From Puccinellia tenuiflora (lineage: Eukaryota; Streptophyta; Magnoliopsida; Poales; Poaceae): a stretch of DNA of 64,000 nt. The stretch covers positions 124,001-188,000 of the forward strand of contig QRDG01001520.1 of assembly GCA_012064385.1 (NCBI GenBank), read 5' to 3'. Positions 18,226-30,600 of this stretch are shown here, piece by piece. The notes below the pieces were generated by a model that was not told where the DNA came from, did not search any database, and was given only the letters and a program-made list of their open reading frames with translations. Position 1 is the first letter of the stretch, and every line of letters begins with the position of its first letter. Both the position numbers and the translations under genes were made by a program.

Positions 18226-19310
18226 GATAAGGGGTGGCCCGATCTTCTCAATGAGCGGTGGTAGATGGATGATAATGGTAGGTAACTTGCGAGAATCCGA
18301 CGAACTCTCCGGCTGCTCCCCTGTAGCCAATGCAACAGCTCTTCAACCCAATGGATATTCGCGACGCCTCACACCAATGCAACGTAGCCGCCGGCCACGA
18401 AGCGGTTTATGCAATCTACTAATTCCCAATGGAACAACAGATCACACTCAAACTTTGGTAGCAATAATCTCCAGATCGAAACAAAGTGGAGGGGTTGTAT
18501 TCCTGATCGCAACAAAGAGGAACACGGCAAAAGATGAATGCTTGTAGCAATCCAATCTAGGGTTTTAAGCAAAAAAGTGGTTTAACCTCTCAATAGCAGC
18601 CGGCCCTAGCTTTATATAGGGGGCCAACCGACATAACACAAAAACCTAACTTGGTTCGGACTCAAACGGGTACAAACCGACCCAAAAGTGGGTTCGGCCG
18701 AAATCTAGCGCGCAGGCCGGGTCCAGGCCGGGGCAAGGCTGGGCCAGGATTTGCATGGCATAGCCTAGCCGGCCTGGCCGGGCTGAGGCCGACCGGCTCG
18801 GGTACATGCCCGGCCTAAACCAATCTGAGGCCGGGATTGGGGCCGGGCGGAGGCCAGGCGCTTCGGGCACCTCGCCGGCCTAGGCCGGGCTTGGGCCGGC
18901 CTTCCTGCGTCTCATAGGCCGGGGGCTTCGGGTGCCTGGCCGGCCTGGCCGGGCTGAGGCCGGCCTCAGGCCGGGCTGCCTGTGCTTCTTCTTCTTCCTT
19001 CTTTGCGCATTCCTCCCGCTCCTCCCTCGCGCCATAGGTGTCGTTGTGCTTCGATTTTTCCTGCTCCTCCGGTCCTCCTCCAATGCTTGTGTTATCAACA
19101 ACCCTAATCATACACAAATGCATAGACTTAGGCAGTATAAAGTTCTCATTATCACAAACATCATATTCAATTAAGAGTGAGTTCACCTGTTGTCCAAGTA
19201 GCTTGGCACGAGCTCTTGTCATCGGTCCAATCCTCACTTCATTGGGCTTGTCTTGAGCAGCAACCTCATCAATAGAAAAAAATGGTAAAGGACTAGGGAT
19301 GTCCTCATCA
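18226..19310 (-). repeat. E4 3' LTR (1085 bp)
   Basis: This is a complete LTR with a pol-tail segment (about 19100-19260), GGCCGG-type units (about 18710-18980) and a U5 closely similar to E3. Its length matches the 1084-bp 3' LTR of E3. The E4 purine tract lies at 19311-19325. Confidence 0.88.
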
Positions 19311-19705
19311 TCCTCCCCCCTTGAAAAGGCGTCGACCTCGACGCGTCAAGGTCTTCTCCAGCATATGGCGTCAAATCAGCAACATTGAAAGTATTACTGA
19401 CACCAAACTCAGTTGTAGGAAGATCTATCTTGTATGCATTGTCATTTATCTTGGCAAGAACCTTGAATGGACCATCACCCCGCGGCATCAACTTGGACTT
19501 GCGCTAAACAGGAAATCTGTCTTTACGAAAGTGCACCCAAACCATGTCGCCGGGCTGAAAGATCACCTCCTTTCTCTTCTTGTTGACACGAGCTGCATTG
19601 TACGTGCCTTTCTTCTCAATTGCCTCTTTAGTCTTCTCATGTATCTTCCTCACAATATCTGCACGCTTCGATGCCTCCATGTTGACTCTCTCATGTAATG
19701 GAAGC
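19311..19705 (-). pseudogene. E4 pol, integrase C-terminal part
   Basis: On the minus strand the frame shows the GDGPFKVLAKINDNAYKID motif and the KDRFP segment, close to E3. It is separated from the rest of pol by the solo LTR; GGCAG at 19706-19710 is the duplicated target. Confidence 0.8.
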
Positions 19706-19710
19706 GGCAG

Positions 19711-20673
19711 TGATGAGGATATAATAGGCGTACATGATGATTATACATGCTTGAGCTGGAAGGAATTATTGAGCCTCACTGATATTCATTATAAGGTGAA
19801 TTCTTTCCTAGTAATAAATAATGTTTGTGTTTATGAGAATGTTATACTACCTAAGCCTATGAATTTATGTATGATTAGGTTTACTAATAACACAAACATG
19901 GATGGAGGAGAGGAAGCAATGAGCACAAGAAGGAGGCGTGGAAAACAAAGTTGCTGCCATGGAAAACAACATCAAGGAAATGATATTTCAGTTCGGACTG
20001 GCAGAAGTCCCGAATTTGAAATAGTCATGGATTCTTCATACGGGCTCCAAATAAAGCAAGGAAGCACAATCCGGAAAGGAAATTCGAAGAGGTTTCCAAT
20101 GTATCCAGCCCCATCTACAGATTCGACTCGTACAAGGCGTGGTGACCAAAACAAGTCACGAATCGTTTTCTGCCAGCTTCCAAATAGAGTCCAATTGGCT
20201 GAACCCATGTTGGGCTCGGTTTGTAATGTCTTGGTTGCACCAAACCGAGTAGGAATAGGTTAGGGGGCGCTTTGGCTGGCTTGGCCGCACCCCCTCCCCC
20301 CTTTAAATACCTAGGCCACGAAATTAGAAAGATCAGACCTCGTTAAAATTAAACCCTAGATTCCAGACATGAACAATGTTCATCTGAATTTATCCTCACC
20401 AGTTTGGTGATTGTTACTGCTTGCAAAGTTTACGTGCTATCTTGCTGTTCCATTGGGAATCAGGGGATACAGGACCACTTGTGATCTTTGATTGCATGTG
20501 CAAGAGTGTGTAGTTGAGAATAGCTAAAGGGATTGATTGTTGTTGCATTGGCAACAGGGATTAACCACGGTGAGATCTCAGTGTAGCACTAGTTATCAAG
20601 TTACCAATCATCCACAAACCATCCACCTCAAATTCGAGTTGCTCACGAGAGAAGATCGGGCCACCCCTTATCA
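19711..20673 (+). repeat. Solo LTR (963 bp) inside E4
   Basis: The LTR starts TGATGAGG and ends CCTTATCA, with identical GGCAG on both sides (19706-19710 and 20674-20678). No internal domain accompanies it, so it is a solo LTR left by recombination between two LTRs. Its second half nearly matches the E2 3' LTR. A 227-codon open frame lies in it but has only a poor version of the pol tail. Confidence 0.9.
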
Positions 20674-20678
20674 GGCAG

Positions 20679-23239
20679 CAAATCAAGCGGAGTAATGGGT
20701 TTGAAACTATACACAACCTCAAACAGACATAGTTGTGTGGTAGAATGTACCGCCCTGTTATATGCAAACTCCACATGCGGCAAACAGTCTTCCCACTCAC
20801 GCAAGTTCTTCTTGATCATGGCTCGCAGCAACGTTGATAGTGTGCGATTCACCACCTCCGTTTGGCCATCAGTTTGGGGATGACAAGTGGTACTGAACAG
20901 CAGCTTCGTTCCTAGCTTGCCCCAAACTGTCTTCCAAAATAGCTCATGAACTTGACATCTCGATCAGAAACAATCGTCTTGGGTACTCCATGTAAGCGCA
21001 CGATGTCCCTAAAAAACAGATTAGCAATATGCGACGCATCGTCGCTTTTGTGGCAGGCAATAAAGTGTGAAATCTTGGAAAAACGATCCACAACCACAAA
21101 AATAGAATCATGTCTTCTCTTGGTTCTAGGCAATCCTACTACAAAATGCATGCTTATGTCCTCCCATGGAGTTGTAGGTGCAGGGAGAGGAGTATACAAA
21201 CCATGAGGCTTCAACTTGGATTTTGCCTTGTTGCAAGTGATGCAACGCTTAACAAACCTATCCACATCCCGCCTCATCCGTGGCCAATAAAAGTGATCAG
21301 CCAATATCAGTAACGTCTTCTCACGTCCAAAGTGTCCCATCAAACCGCCACCATGAGATTCCTGCAACAATAGCAAACGCACGGACGATTCTGGCACACA
21401 TAATTTGTTAGCTCTAAACAAGTATCCATCATGCATATGGTATTTTTCCCAAGCTTTCACAGCAGAACACTTAGCAAAAGGCATGGAAAAATCAGTATCA
21501 TTAGCATATAAATCACGCAAACTCTCTAAACCAGGAACTTGAACATCCAAATGTGTCAAAAGCATGCTTTTCCTAGAGAGTGCATCAGCAACCACGTTAT
21601 CTTTGCCTTTCTTATACTTAATAATGTATGGGAAGGATTCAATGAACTCAACCCATTTAGCATGACGTTTATTCAAGTTAGATTGGCACTTCAAATATTT
21701 CAAAGCTTCATGATCAGAATGTATGATAAATTCTTTTGGCCACAAATAATGATGCCAAACCTCAACAACACGAACAAGTGCATACAATTCTTTATCATAA
21801 ACAGGATAGTTCAATTGGGCACCATTTAATTTCTCCGAAAAATATGCAATTGCTTTACCCTCTTGCATCAACACACCTCCTATTCCAATGCCACTAGCAT
21901 CACATTCAATATCAAATTGCTTATTGAAATTAGGAAGCATAAGCAAAGGTGCAGAAATTAAACGATGTTTCAGCTCATCAAAAGCGGCATCTTGGGCTGC
22001 GCCCACACAAACTCAACACCTTTTTTAGTTAAATCATTCAAAGGTGCGGCAATAGAACTGAAGTCTTTCACAAAACGTCTATAAAATCCAGCAAGACCAA
22101 GAAAGCTTCTTATTTAACTAATATTCATGGGAATAGGCCAATTTTTAATTGCTTCAATTTTAGATTCATCAACCTCTACTCCATGCGTAGAAACAACAAA
22201 ACCAAGAAATATGACCTTATCTTTGCAAAATGTGCATTTAGCAAGATTACCATACAACTTATTATCACGCAACACTTGCAAAACTTGTCTAATATGATCA
22301 GTATGTTCAGATTCATTACAGCTATAAATCAATATATCATCAAAATAGACTACCACAAATTTACCAATGAAATGCCTCAAAACATGATTCATCAATCTCA
22401 TGAAAGTACTAGGTGCATTAGTTAAACCAAAAAGGCATCACTAACCACTCATATAAACCGAATTTTGTTTTAAAGTCAGTTTTCCATTCATCTCCTTCTT
22501 TCATCCTAATTTGATGATAACCACTACGCAAATCAATTTTAGAGAAAATAACCGCACCACTTAATTCGTCTAACATGTCATCAAAACGAGGAATAGGGTG
22601 TCTATAACGAATAGTGATGTTATTTATCGCTCTACAATCTACGCACATGCACCAAGTACCATCTTTCTTAGGAACCAAAATGACAGGAACAGCACAAGGA
22701 CTTAAGCTCACACGAATATACCCTTTGTCAAGAAGCTCTTGAACTTGTCGTTGTATCTCCTTTGTCTCCTCCGGGTTGGTCCTATAGGGAGCTCGGTTTG
22801 GAAGTGTTGCTCCGGGAATCAAGTCAATTTGATGTTCAATACCCCGCAATGGAGGCAAACCAGCGGGCACTTCCTCCGAAGAACGTCACCAAAATCCTGC
22901 AAAACATTAGAAACACCAATAGAGAGAGGGGTCATGTCGTTTGAAACAAGAATTTCCCCCTTGCACACGAGTACAAGAGGTACTAGAGTGGGATCCTCAC
23001 GAAACTCTCTCAAATCAGATTTGGTGCCTAACATAACTATTTTGTTCTCTCCCTCACTTTTCTTTTTACCACTCAAATTTGGCTTGTGGCTCTCGCTCAC
23101 CGAAGGTGGAGTCTCTCGCCTAGCTAATCTCTCATGCTCAGCCTCACGGTTAACTTCAACTTTTTGGCGAGACTCATTTACTATTTCTTGAGGTGTCATA
23201 GGCCGCAACATCACCTCCTTGCCATCCCAATTGAGCTGA
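20679..23239 (-). pseudogene. E4 pol fragment: protease end, RT, RNase H, integrase
   Basis: On the minus strand this region encodes the end of protease, reverse transcriptase (YFDDILIYS near 22320), RNase H (ECDASG near 21895) and integrase with HHCC and the SMHF, VSDRD and GQTEV regions (21380-20690). The first catalytic Asp of integrase reads His (SMHF), which would inactivate it. Frameshifts lie near 22880, 22430 and 22010, a stop lies near 22115, and a further break occurs near 20910. It is a dead copy. Confidence 0.85.
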
Positions 23240-24295
23240 TAGGTAACTTGCGAGATTCCGACGAACTCTCCGGCTGCTCCCCTGTTGCACATGCAACAGC
23301 TCTTCAACCCAATGGATATTCGCGATGCCTCACACCGATGCAACGTAGCCACCGGCCACGAAGCGGTTTCTGCTATCTACTAATTCCCAAAGGAACAACA
23401 GATCGCACTCAAACTTTGGTAGCAATAACCTCCAGATCGAAACAAAATGGAGGAGTTGTATTCCTGATCGCAACAAAGAGGAACACGGCAAAAGATGAAA
23501 TGCTTGTAGCAATCCAATCTAGGGTTTAAGCAAAAACGTGGTCTAACCCCTCTCTAGCAGCCGCCCCTATCCTTATATAGGAGGTCAAACCGACCTAACA
23601 CGGAAAACCTAACTTGGTCTTGACTCGAACGGGTACAAACCGACCCAAAAGTGGGTTCGGCCGAAATCTGGCGCACAGGCCGGGTCCAGGCCAGGCTCAG
23701 GCCGGGGCAAGGCCGGGCCAGGATTTACATGGCACAGCCTAGCCGGCCTAGCTGGGCTGAGGCCGGGCTGAGGCCGGCCGGCTCGGGTACATGCCCAGCC
23801 TAAACCTATCTGAGGCCGGGCTTGGGGCCGGGCGGAGGCCGGGCGCTTCGGGCACCTGGCCGGCCTAGGCCGGGCTTGGGCCGGCCTTCCTGCGTCTCGT
23901 AGGCCAGGGACTTCGGGTGCCTGGCCGGCCTGGCCGGGCTGAGGCCGGCCTCAGGCCGGGCTACCTATGCTTCTTCTTCTTCCTTCTTTGCGCATTCCTC
24001 CCGCTTCTCCCTCGCGCCATAGGTGTCGTTGCGCTCCGATTCTTGCTGCTCCTCTGGTCCTCCTCCAATGCTTGTGTTATCAACAACCCTAATCATACAC
24101 AAATGCATAGACTTAGGCAGTATAAAGTTCTCATTATCACAAACATCATATTCAATTAAGAGTGAGTTTACCTGTTGTCCAAGTAGCTTGGCACGAGCTC
24201 TTGTCATCGGTCCAATCCTCACTTCATTGGGCTTGTCTTGAGCAGCAACCTCATCAATAGAAGAAAATGGTAAAGGACTAGGGATGTCCTCATCA
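23240..24295 (-). repeat. E4 5' LTR, lacking its last ~54 bp
   Basis: The LTR starts at 24295 on the minus strand and ends abruptly at TAGGTA (23240-23245), where protease-coding DNA begins. Compared with the E4 3' LTR it lacks the final ~54 bp including the CCTTATCA end. It carries the same pol tail and GGCCGG units (about 23680-23960). Confidence 0.87.
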
Positions 24296-24300
24296 AAGAG

Positions 24301-24825
24301 GAAGAACAGGTGAAGAAGGCGCAAGGAACAAAAACTGCGTAGACCGGTACTGCCGGCCCTGAGCGGAACTTCCGGCCGCCCGGTACTACCGGCCCACTAC
24401 TGGCCAGCTACCGGAAAACGCCTCTATTAGAGGTCCGGCAGTAGATCAGATGTGGCCCGGTACTACCGGCCACCCGGTACTACCGGCACTGGAGCGGTAC
24501 TACCGGCCGGCATAGGCTGAGAGCGGTTGGCCTGCGGGCCATGTGACTTATCCTCCCACCTACCCCTTTGTGGCTAGACTATAAGTAAACCCCCTTTTCT
24601 CAGATCTAGGGTTAGACTTGAATTAGAACTTGATGAGCATGGCTCTTCACCTCTTGTGGAGATGAACCCCTACCTCTTATTGTAGCTACTCTTTCACTCT
24701 TGTGATTCTAGTAGACCTAGCCAATCTTCCCTCTACGGGTTCTATTGGATCAGTGGACCGGCCGGTAAGAGAAATGGTTTCATCAAGCATGTGGTTGACT
24801 TGGAATTTGGGATCCGGAGTGTCGC
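24301..24825 (+). repeat. E5 3' LTR, right part
   Basis: This continues the LTR interrupted by E4. It holds a minisatellite of GGTACTACCGGCC-like units (about 24340-24510), a TATA-like CTATAAGTAA (about 24579) and a GGATCAGTGGACCGGCCGG segment shared with the W and E1 LTRs. The likeness stops near 24825, so the true right end is not resolved. Confidence 0.65.
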
Positions 24826-24991
24826 AACAGTGGAACACGGGGTTCCCCTGATGCGGTCAAAGTGGGTCCACCACCAGTGGGCCCACCAAGAAGGCGAACA
24901 AGGCAAGGGTTCAAGACTAGCAGATCGGCCCCCCATCTGCCCCACGGCAACCAGGCAAGGACGGCATCGACAACCACGACTAAGGGCTGGG
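24826..24991. other. Unassigned 166 bp between E5 and E6
   Basis: I see no coding domain and no repeat match within the window. It ends CTGGG, the 5 bp before E6; no matching right-hand copy was found. Confidence 0.4.
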
Positions 24992-25737
24992 TGATGTAGC
25001 CCCATATGTGAAGATGAGCAAGAGGAGGTCGAAGATGATGGAGAAGATGACCAAGAGAAAGATCCAAGAAGATGGTCAAGGAGAAGAGGAAGAAGGAGGC
25101 GGAGACAGGCTGGCCGGCCACCAGGCCGGCCACCCACCAGAGCCTGCCGGCCCAGGCCGGCCTGGGGGCCGGCCACCCACCAGTGCCCGCCGACCTCCCA
25201 GCCGACCTAGGCCGGCCCCCAGGCTGGTCCCCCACCTACTCCTAGCCGGCCTAGGCCGGCCCCCAGGCCGCCCCCCCACCTGCGCCTGCCGGCCTCCCAG
25301 CCGGCCTAGGCCGGCTCACAGACCGGTTTCCCGCATCCTGCAATCTAGGGTTAGACTGAAATTGAGACTTGAGAGCTATGCTCCCCATCCCACTTTGCTA
25401 GGGTTCGTCTTTGAGGATGAATCTTGTTATTGCTACTCTTTCACTACGGTGTCTCTAGTAGTGCAAACTAATCTTTCACTGCGGTGATTCTATTGGATCG
25501 GTGGACCGGTCGGTAAGAGCAATCGGTTTCATTAAGAGTAAGATTGGCTTTGATTTTTCGATCCAAAGGCTTCTCTTGTGAGGGTTGTTGTTGGGTGGAG
25601 ATCTCTGCAGGTTTTGCTAGTTATCCTCTTTGTTTGCCCACGTTTTCCCCCGATTTCCACCTCGTGTTCATCGTGTTCTTCGCGTTCATCCCCTTTTCCC
25701 CCTCAAATCCGTGAAGATCGGGTCAACCCCTACGTCA
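24992..25737 (+). repeat. E6 5' LTR (746 bp)
   Basis: The LTR starts TGATGTAG and ends CTACGTCA. It has a GGCCGG-rich array at about 25104-25330. The GATCGGTGGACCGG segment and the GTGAAGATCGGG segment are shared with E1. Unlike E1, the pol tail at the start of the LTR is largely missing, so a U3 segment has been lost. Confidence 0.83.
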
Positions 25738-26842
25738 TATGGTATCAAGAGCAAGGGTTTCCATGGATTTGGATCGTGTTTCCACTTTTTATTAGCCATT
25801 TTTCCACCAAAATTTTTCTTTCCCATACCAATTTCGAAAATTCATAAAAAAATAGCCCATATGGATTTCGTTCGATCTCTCGATTTGGTGAGCGATTTGT
25901 GGTTTTGATCCACGGATCTAGTGCTTTAGACCTTTCCCCACCTTCCTTTGGTGTTTCCTTGTGCCAATTTCGCCCAAAATTCGTCGAATTGAAAGTTTCC
26001 CGGAGCCAATTTCCGCTCCCAGCTCTAGCAAGTTCATGCAGAATTGGGGCCATCGGTAGTACCACTGGCCCAGCCGGTACTACCGCCAGCACGCGCCTTC
26101 ACCAACGTGCATTTCGTGTCGCTTCCTCGCCACCTCGATGCAACCAAAGGTATAACTTGCGACACATCCCTTTCCTCTTCACGAAACTTTTTCCTAGGAG
26201 CTAGTTCCTCAAAGTGTGAGCATTGCACTAGTGTGACACCAAGTGAGCATATCATAATCTTATGAGCATCAACTTGTAGCGGACTCGGTTCGGGCAAAAG
26301 CATAAAGCAAAAGAGAAATAGCAAAGACTCAAAAAAAAAGCCAAGCCGTGATCCTAGTCCTCCTTACCACCTCAAAGCTCCAATACCCAATAGAGAAACG
26401 TATCCACTTGTGCAAATCGGGTGCTCCCTCCTATACACTTGAGCTAGTTGTCCTTCGAGCGGTGGTGCGGCACAAGCATAGTCTTCGTTAGGTCCAAGTC
26501 GCTCATTCCCATAGTCACACCATCCATGTTTGTCTCCACGTGTGAGTTTCCTTTGTTCTCCGATTGTGTGGTTAGTCTTTTTTGCCTCTTGATCTTTGTG
26601 GTTATCCTCCACTTTTTACAATAGCCTTATCGTTTGCATCGTTTCGATTTCTTGCCACTTTGCCATACCTAAGCTCCTCATAAGTGTGTGTGTGAGTCGC
26701 TTTTGGATTGCTAATCAACCAACTCGTACTCTTGTGATACCTTTGTCGCGGAAGGCGAGTCCACTAGTCCAATATTATCAACCAAAGGTAAGAGCGGTTA
26801 TTAGCCACCACATATTCCACATATCACTTGTGTTTTCTTATC
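25738..26842 (+). other. E6 primer-binding site and leader
   Basis: TGGTATCAAGAGC begins at about 25740. The following 1.1 kb parallels the E1 leader, including a short CCGG-rich patch (about 26050-26090) and a TCAAAAAAAAAG run. I see no gene. Confidence 0.7.
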
Positions 26843-27138
26843 ATGGCTAGGGAAGAACAAGACGCCGGCATGAGCAAGCAAGAGGAGGCGCTCAAGAGGT
26901 ACATCGATGACAACTTACGCCGCTATGAGGAGCGCCATCAAGCCGCGCAACGTGAAAACAATGAGCGTTTCGCTCAAATCCAAGATTCCTTGAGCAAGCT
27001 CCTCACCGAGATCATAGTCACTCTTCAAGGTCAAGTTCGCGCAGTTCTCACTGCTCCACCGCAAGAAGCCACGCACGGAGTGAGCATGATCAAGGACATC
27101 GCCATCGTCAAGAACGCCATCGCCAAGAGATGCCTCAT
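26843..27138 (+). pseudogene. E6 gag, N-terminal fragment
   Basis: The frame starts MAREEQDAG and parallels the N-terminus of E1 gag, including the YEERHQAAQRE segment. It stops being similar near the junction with the X LTR at 27139. About 99 codons remain, and the gag core and zinc knuckle are absent. Confidence 0.78.
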
Positions 27139-27688
27139 TGATAAGGTGATATGGGCACGACGGAGGAGGTGCGGCCTAACTTCAGGACTCCCCCAAGATA
27201 GACTTGTCAATTGTAATTTTATTTATGTCGTCTTTGCTATTTTTAATAAGTGTTCGGTTTGGGCCTGTCCAACCGAACTAGTTAGGCCCATTAGTGGGGT
27301 GCCCCAATTAGGTCGGTACTGTAGCTACAGTGCGGCGCTACAGTATGCCCCACCCCATCCATATAAGGGGCTGGCCGAGTTAGGGTTTAGGCAGCTTTGA
27401 GTTTAGATTAAAACAGTCCATAGACTTTGAGCTCCATTGGTGAAGCTTCCCTCCGGGGACGGCGATGCCGTTTATCAGATTGTAATAGAGATTGCTGTGA
27501 GGGTTCTTGAGTGCATCAAGGATTATCAGGCTCAGGTTTGAGGCGTGGTGTTTATCTCCACGTTGCTTGCTGGATTCGTTCCTCACCTTCAGGTGACGAT
27601 CATCATCGTTATTGGAAGATTCCTATTGGTGGATTCGCTGTGAAAGATCGGGACAATAATCATAGGATCATCCCCTTGATCCTTATCA
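27139..27688 (+). repeat. LTR X (550 bp), TGATAAGG...CCTTATCA
   Basis: The segment has perfect 8-bp inverted ends, a TATA-like CATATAAGG (about 27358-27366) and a GAAAGATCGGGA segment near its end, as in the gypsy LTRs here. Its body matches no other LTR in the window. It is followed by GCTTGGT, the start of a primer-binding site, and then by protease-coding DNA. The flanks do not show a matching 5-bp duplication. Confidence 0.6.
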
Positions 27689-30600
27689 GCTTGGTTGCAC
27701 ATCGCGCTTTGAGTGTGCAGCTTAGTCAAGAACAGAATCAGCGCCACAACTTGTTTCACACACGCGGTGTTGTGAAGGACCGTGCTATTCGAATCATCAT
27801 TGATGGTGGAAGCTGCAATAATTTAGCAAGCATTGAGATGGTGGAGAAGCTTTCTCTCCCTACACGGCAGCACCCCCACCCATACCATATTCAATGGTTC
27901 GACAGCACATGTAGACTAAAGGTAACACGAACTACACGTGTGCATTTTAATATTGGGACATATTCTGATTTTGTTGATTGTGATGTTGTGCCCATGCAAG
28001 CTTGTTCATTGTTACTTGGTAGACCATGGCAATATGATAAAGAATCTGTGCATAATGGTAGAACTAATCATTACACTCTTATGCATGATGGAAAGAAAAT
28101 TGGTCTTAAACCTATGACTCCTGAACATATTTTGAAAGATGATCTTGCTAGAGCTAGTAGAGCAAAAAATCAGGAGAAACAAAAGAGTGAAAACCAGATT
28201 GTTGCTAATGAAGTGATGCCACATAAGAATACTACTAAATCTGGTTCCAAATTACCTAATGAAATTCGTTTGAAGCATCCAACTTTACTTGCTACCAAAT
28301 CTGATATTTCTGACTTGGATGTGAATACTTCTATTTGTTATGCAATCATATGCAAAGAGGTCCTGTTTTCTTTTGAGGATATGCCTTCCTCTTTGCCACC
28401 CGCTGTTGCTAACATTTTGCAGGAGTATGCGGACGTTTTTCCCAAGGAGATGCCACCGGGGCTGCCACCTATTCGAGGAATAGAGCACCAAATTGATCTC
28501 ATACCGGGTGCTTCGCTTCCAAACCGTGCAGCCTACCTTACCAACCCTGAGGAGACGAAAGAGATTGAACGACAAATTCAAGAACTACTTGACAAAGGTT
28601 ATGTTCGTGAGTCTCTTAGTCCATGTGCTGTTCCTATTCTTTTGGTACCAAAGAAAGATGGTTCTTCTCGCATGTGTACTGATTGTAGGGCTATTAATAA
28701 TATTACAATTCGTTATAGACACCCTATACCACGTTTGGATGATATGCTTGATGAATTGAGTGGCTCTACCATGTTCTCTAAAGTTGATTTGCGTAGTGGT
28801 TACCACCAAATTCGTATGACATTAGGAGATGAATGGAAAACAGCATTCAAAACAAAATTTGGTCTCTATGAGTGGTTAGTGATGCCTTTTGGTTTAACTA
28901 ATGCTCCTAGTACTTTCATGAGATTAATGCATGAAGTTTTGCGTGCTTTCATTGGACGTTTTGTGGTGGTCTACTTTGATGATATATTGATTTACAGAAA
29001 ATCTTTAGAGGTCATGTGGCTCATTTGCGTGCTTTTTTTGATGCTTTGCGTGCTGCACGTTTATTTGGTAACCTTGAGAAGTGCACCTTTTGCACCGATC
29101 GAGTTGTGTTTCTTGGCTATGTTGTTACCGCGCAGGGCATTGAAGTGGATCCCGCAAAGATTGAGGCGATTTCGAGTTGGCCGACTCCGCTAATGGTCAC
29201 CCAAGTGAGGAGTTTCCTTGGCCTCGCTGGGTTCTACCGGCGTTTTGTCAAAGACTTTGGGTCTATTGCAGCGCCGCTGAATGAGCTTACAAAGAAGGAC
29301 GTGCCCTTTGTTTGGGGCAATGCACAACAGGAGGCTTTCATGCTATTGAAAGATAAGTTAACACATGCTCCTTTGCTCCAACTTCCTAATTTTAATAAGA
29401 CTTTTGAGCTTGAATGTGATGCTAGTGGAATTGGGTTGGGAGGTGTGTTATTACAAGATGGAAAACATGTTGCACATTTTAGTGAAAAATTGAGTGGGCC
29501 TAGTCTGAACTATTCAACTTATGATAAGGAATTATATGCTCTTGTTCGGACTTTAGAAACTTGGCAACATTATTTATGGCCTAAAGAATTTGTTATACAT
29601 TCTGATCATGAATCTTTAAAGCATATTCGTAGTCAAGCAAAACTGAACCGTCGTCGTGCTAAGTGGGTTGAATTTATTGAGTCTTTTCCTTATATCATTA
29701 AACACAAAAAGGGTAAAGACAATGTTATTGCTGATGCTTTATCACGACGCTATACTATGTTGTCTCAGCTTGACTTCAAAATTTTTGGATTGGAAACCAT
29801 TAAAGAACAATATATACATGATGTTGATTTCAAAGATGTGTTGAAGAATTGTAAAGAAGGGAGAACTTGGAACAAATTCGTCCTCAATGATGGATTTGTG
29901 TTCCGCGCTAACAAACTTTGCATTCCAGATAGTTCCGTTCGTCTTTTGTTGTTGCAGGAAGCACATGGAGGAGGATTGATGGGTCATTTTGGTGTGAAGA
30001 AGATGGAGGACGTCCTTGCTGCACACTTCTTTTGGCCACGGATGCGTCGGGACGTTGAGAGATTTGTTGGCCGCTGCACAACATGTCAAAAAGCTAAGTC
30101 ATGTCTTAATCCACATGGTTTATATATGCCTCTTCCTGTCCCTAGTGTGCCTTGGGAGGATATTTCTATGGACTTTGTTTTGGGATTGCCTCGCACACAG
30201 AAGGGGAGGGATAGTATTTTTGTTGTTGTGGATAGATTTTCGAAAATGGCACACTTTATTCCCTGTCACAAAACTGATGATGCCACACATGTTGTTGATT
30301 TGTTCTTTCGTGAAATTGTTCGTTTGCATGGTGTGCCAAATACTATAGTTTCAGATCGTGACACTAAATTTCTTAGCCATTTTTGGAGATGCTTATGGGC
30401 AAAGTTGGGAACTAAGTTGCTATTTAGTACTACATGTCATCCCCAAACTGATGGGCAAACTGAAGTGGTTAATAGAACTTTGTCTACTATGTTAAGGGCT
30501 GTTTTAAAACAGAATTTAAAAAAGTGGGAAGAATGCTTGCCTCATATCGAATTTGCTTATAATCGTTCCATGCATTCTACTACTAAAATGTGTCCTTTTG

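Larger units (their letters stand above)
18226..24295 (-). mobile_element. E4, reverse-oriented gypsy element with a large internal deletion
   Basis: The ends are TGATAAGG (left) and CCTCATCA (right), flanked by identical 5-bp duplications AAGAG (18221-18225 and 24296-24300). On the minus strand the order is truncated 5' LTR (24295-23240), a pol fragment starting near the end of protease, reverse transcriptase, RNase H, integrase, purine tract and 3' LTR (19310-18226). Primer-binding site, leader, gag and most of protease are missing. Compared with E3 about 3.3 kb is lost. A forward solo LTR interrupts it at 19711-20673. Confidence 0.88.
24992..27138 (+). mobile_element. E6, truncated E1-like gypsy element (5' LTR, leader, gag start)
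   Basis: The order is 5' LTR (24992-25737), primer-binding site, leader and the start of gag. The leader and gag are closely similar to E1, but the LTR differs in its GC-rich part. The element is cut at 27138, where the X LTR begins, and no pol follows. Confidence 0.83.

Noticed and set aside
27139..27688. LTR X as a simple solo LTR insertion into E6 gag
   Set aside because: The 5 bp on the left (CTCAT) and on the right (GCTTG) differ, and the right side is protease DNA of another element, not the rest of E6 gag.
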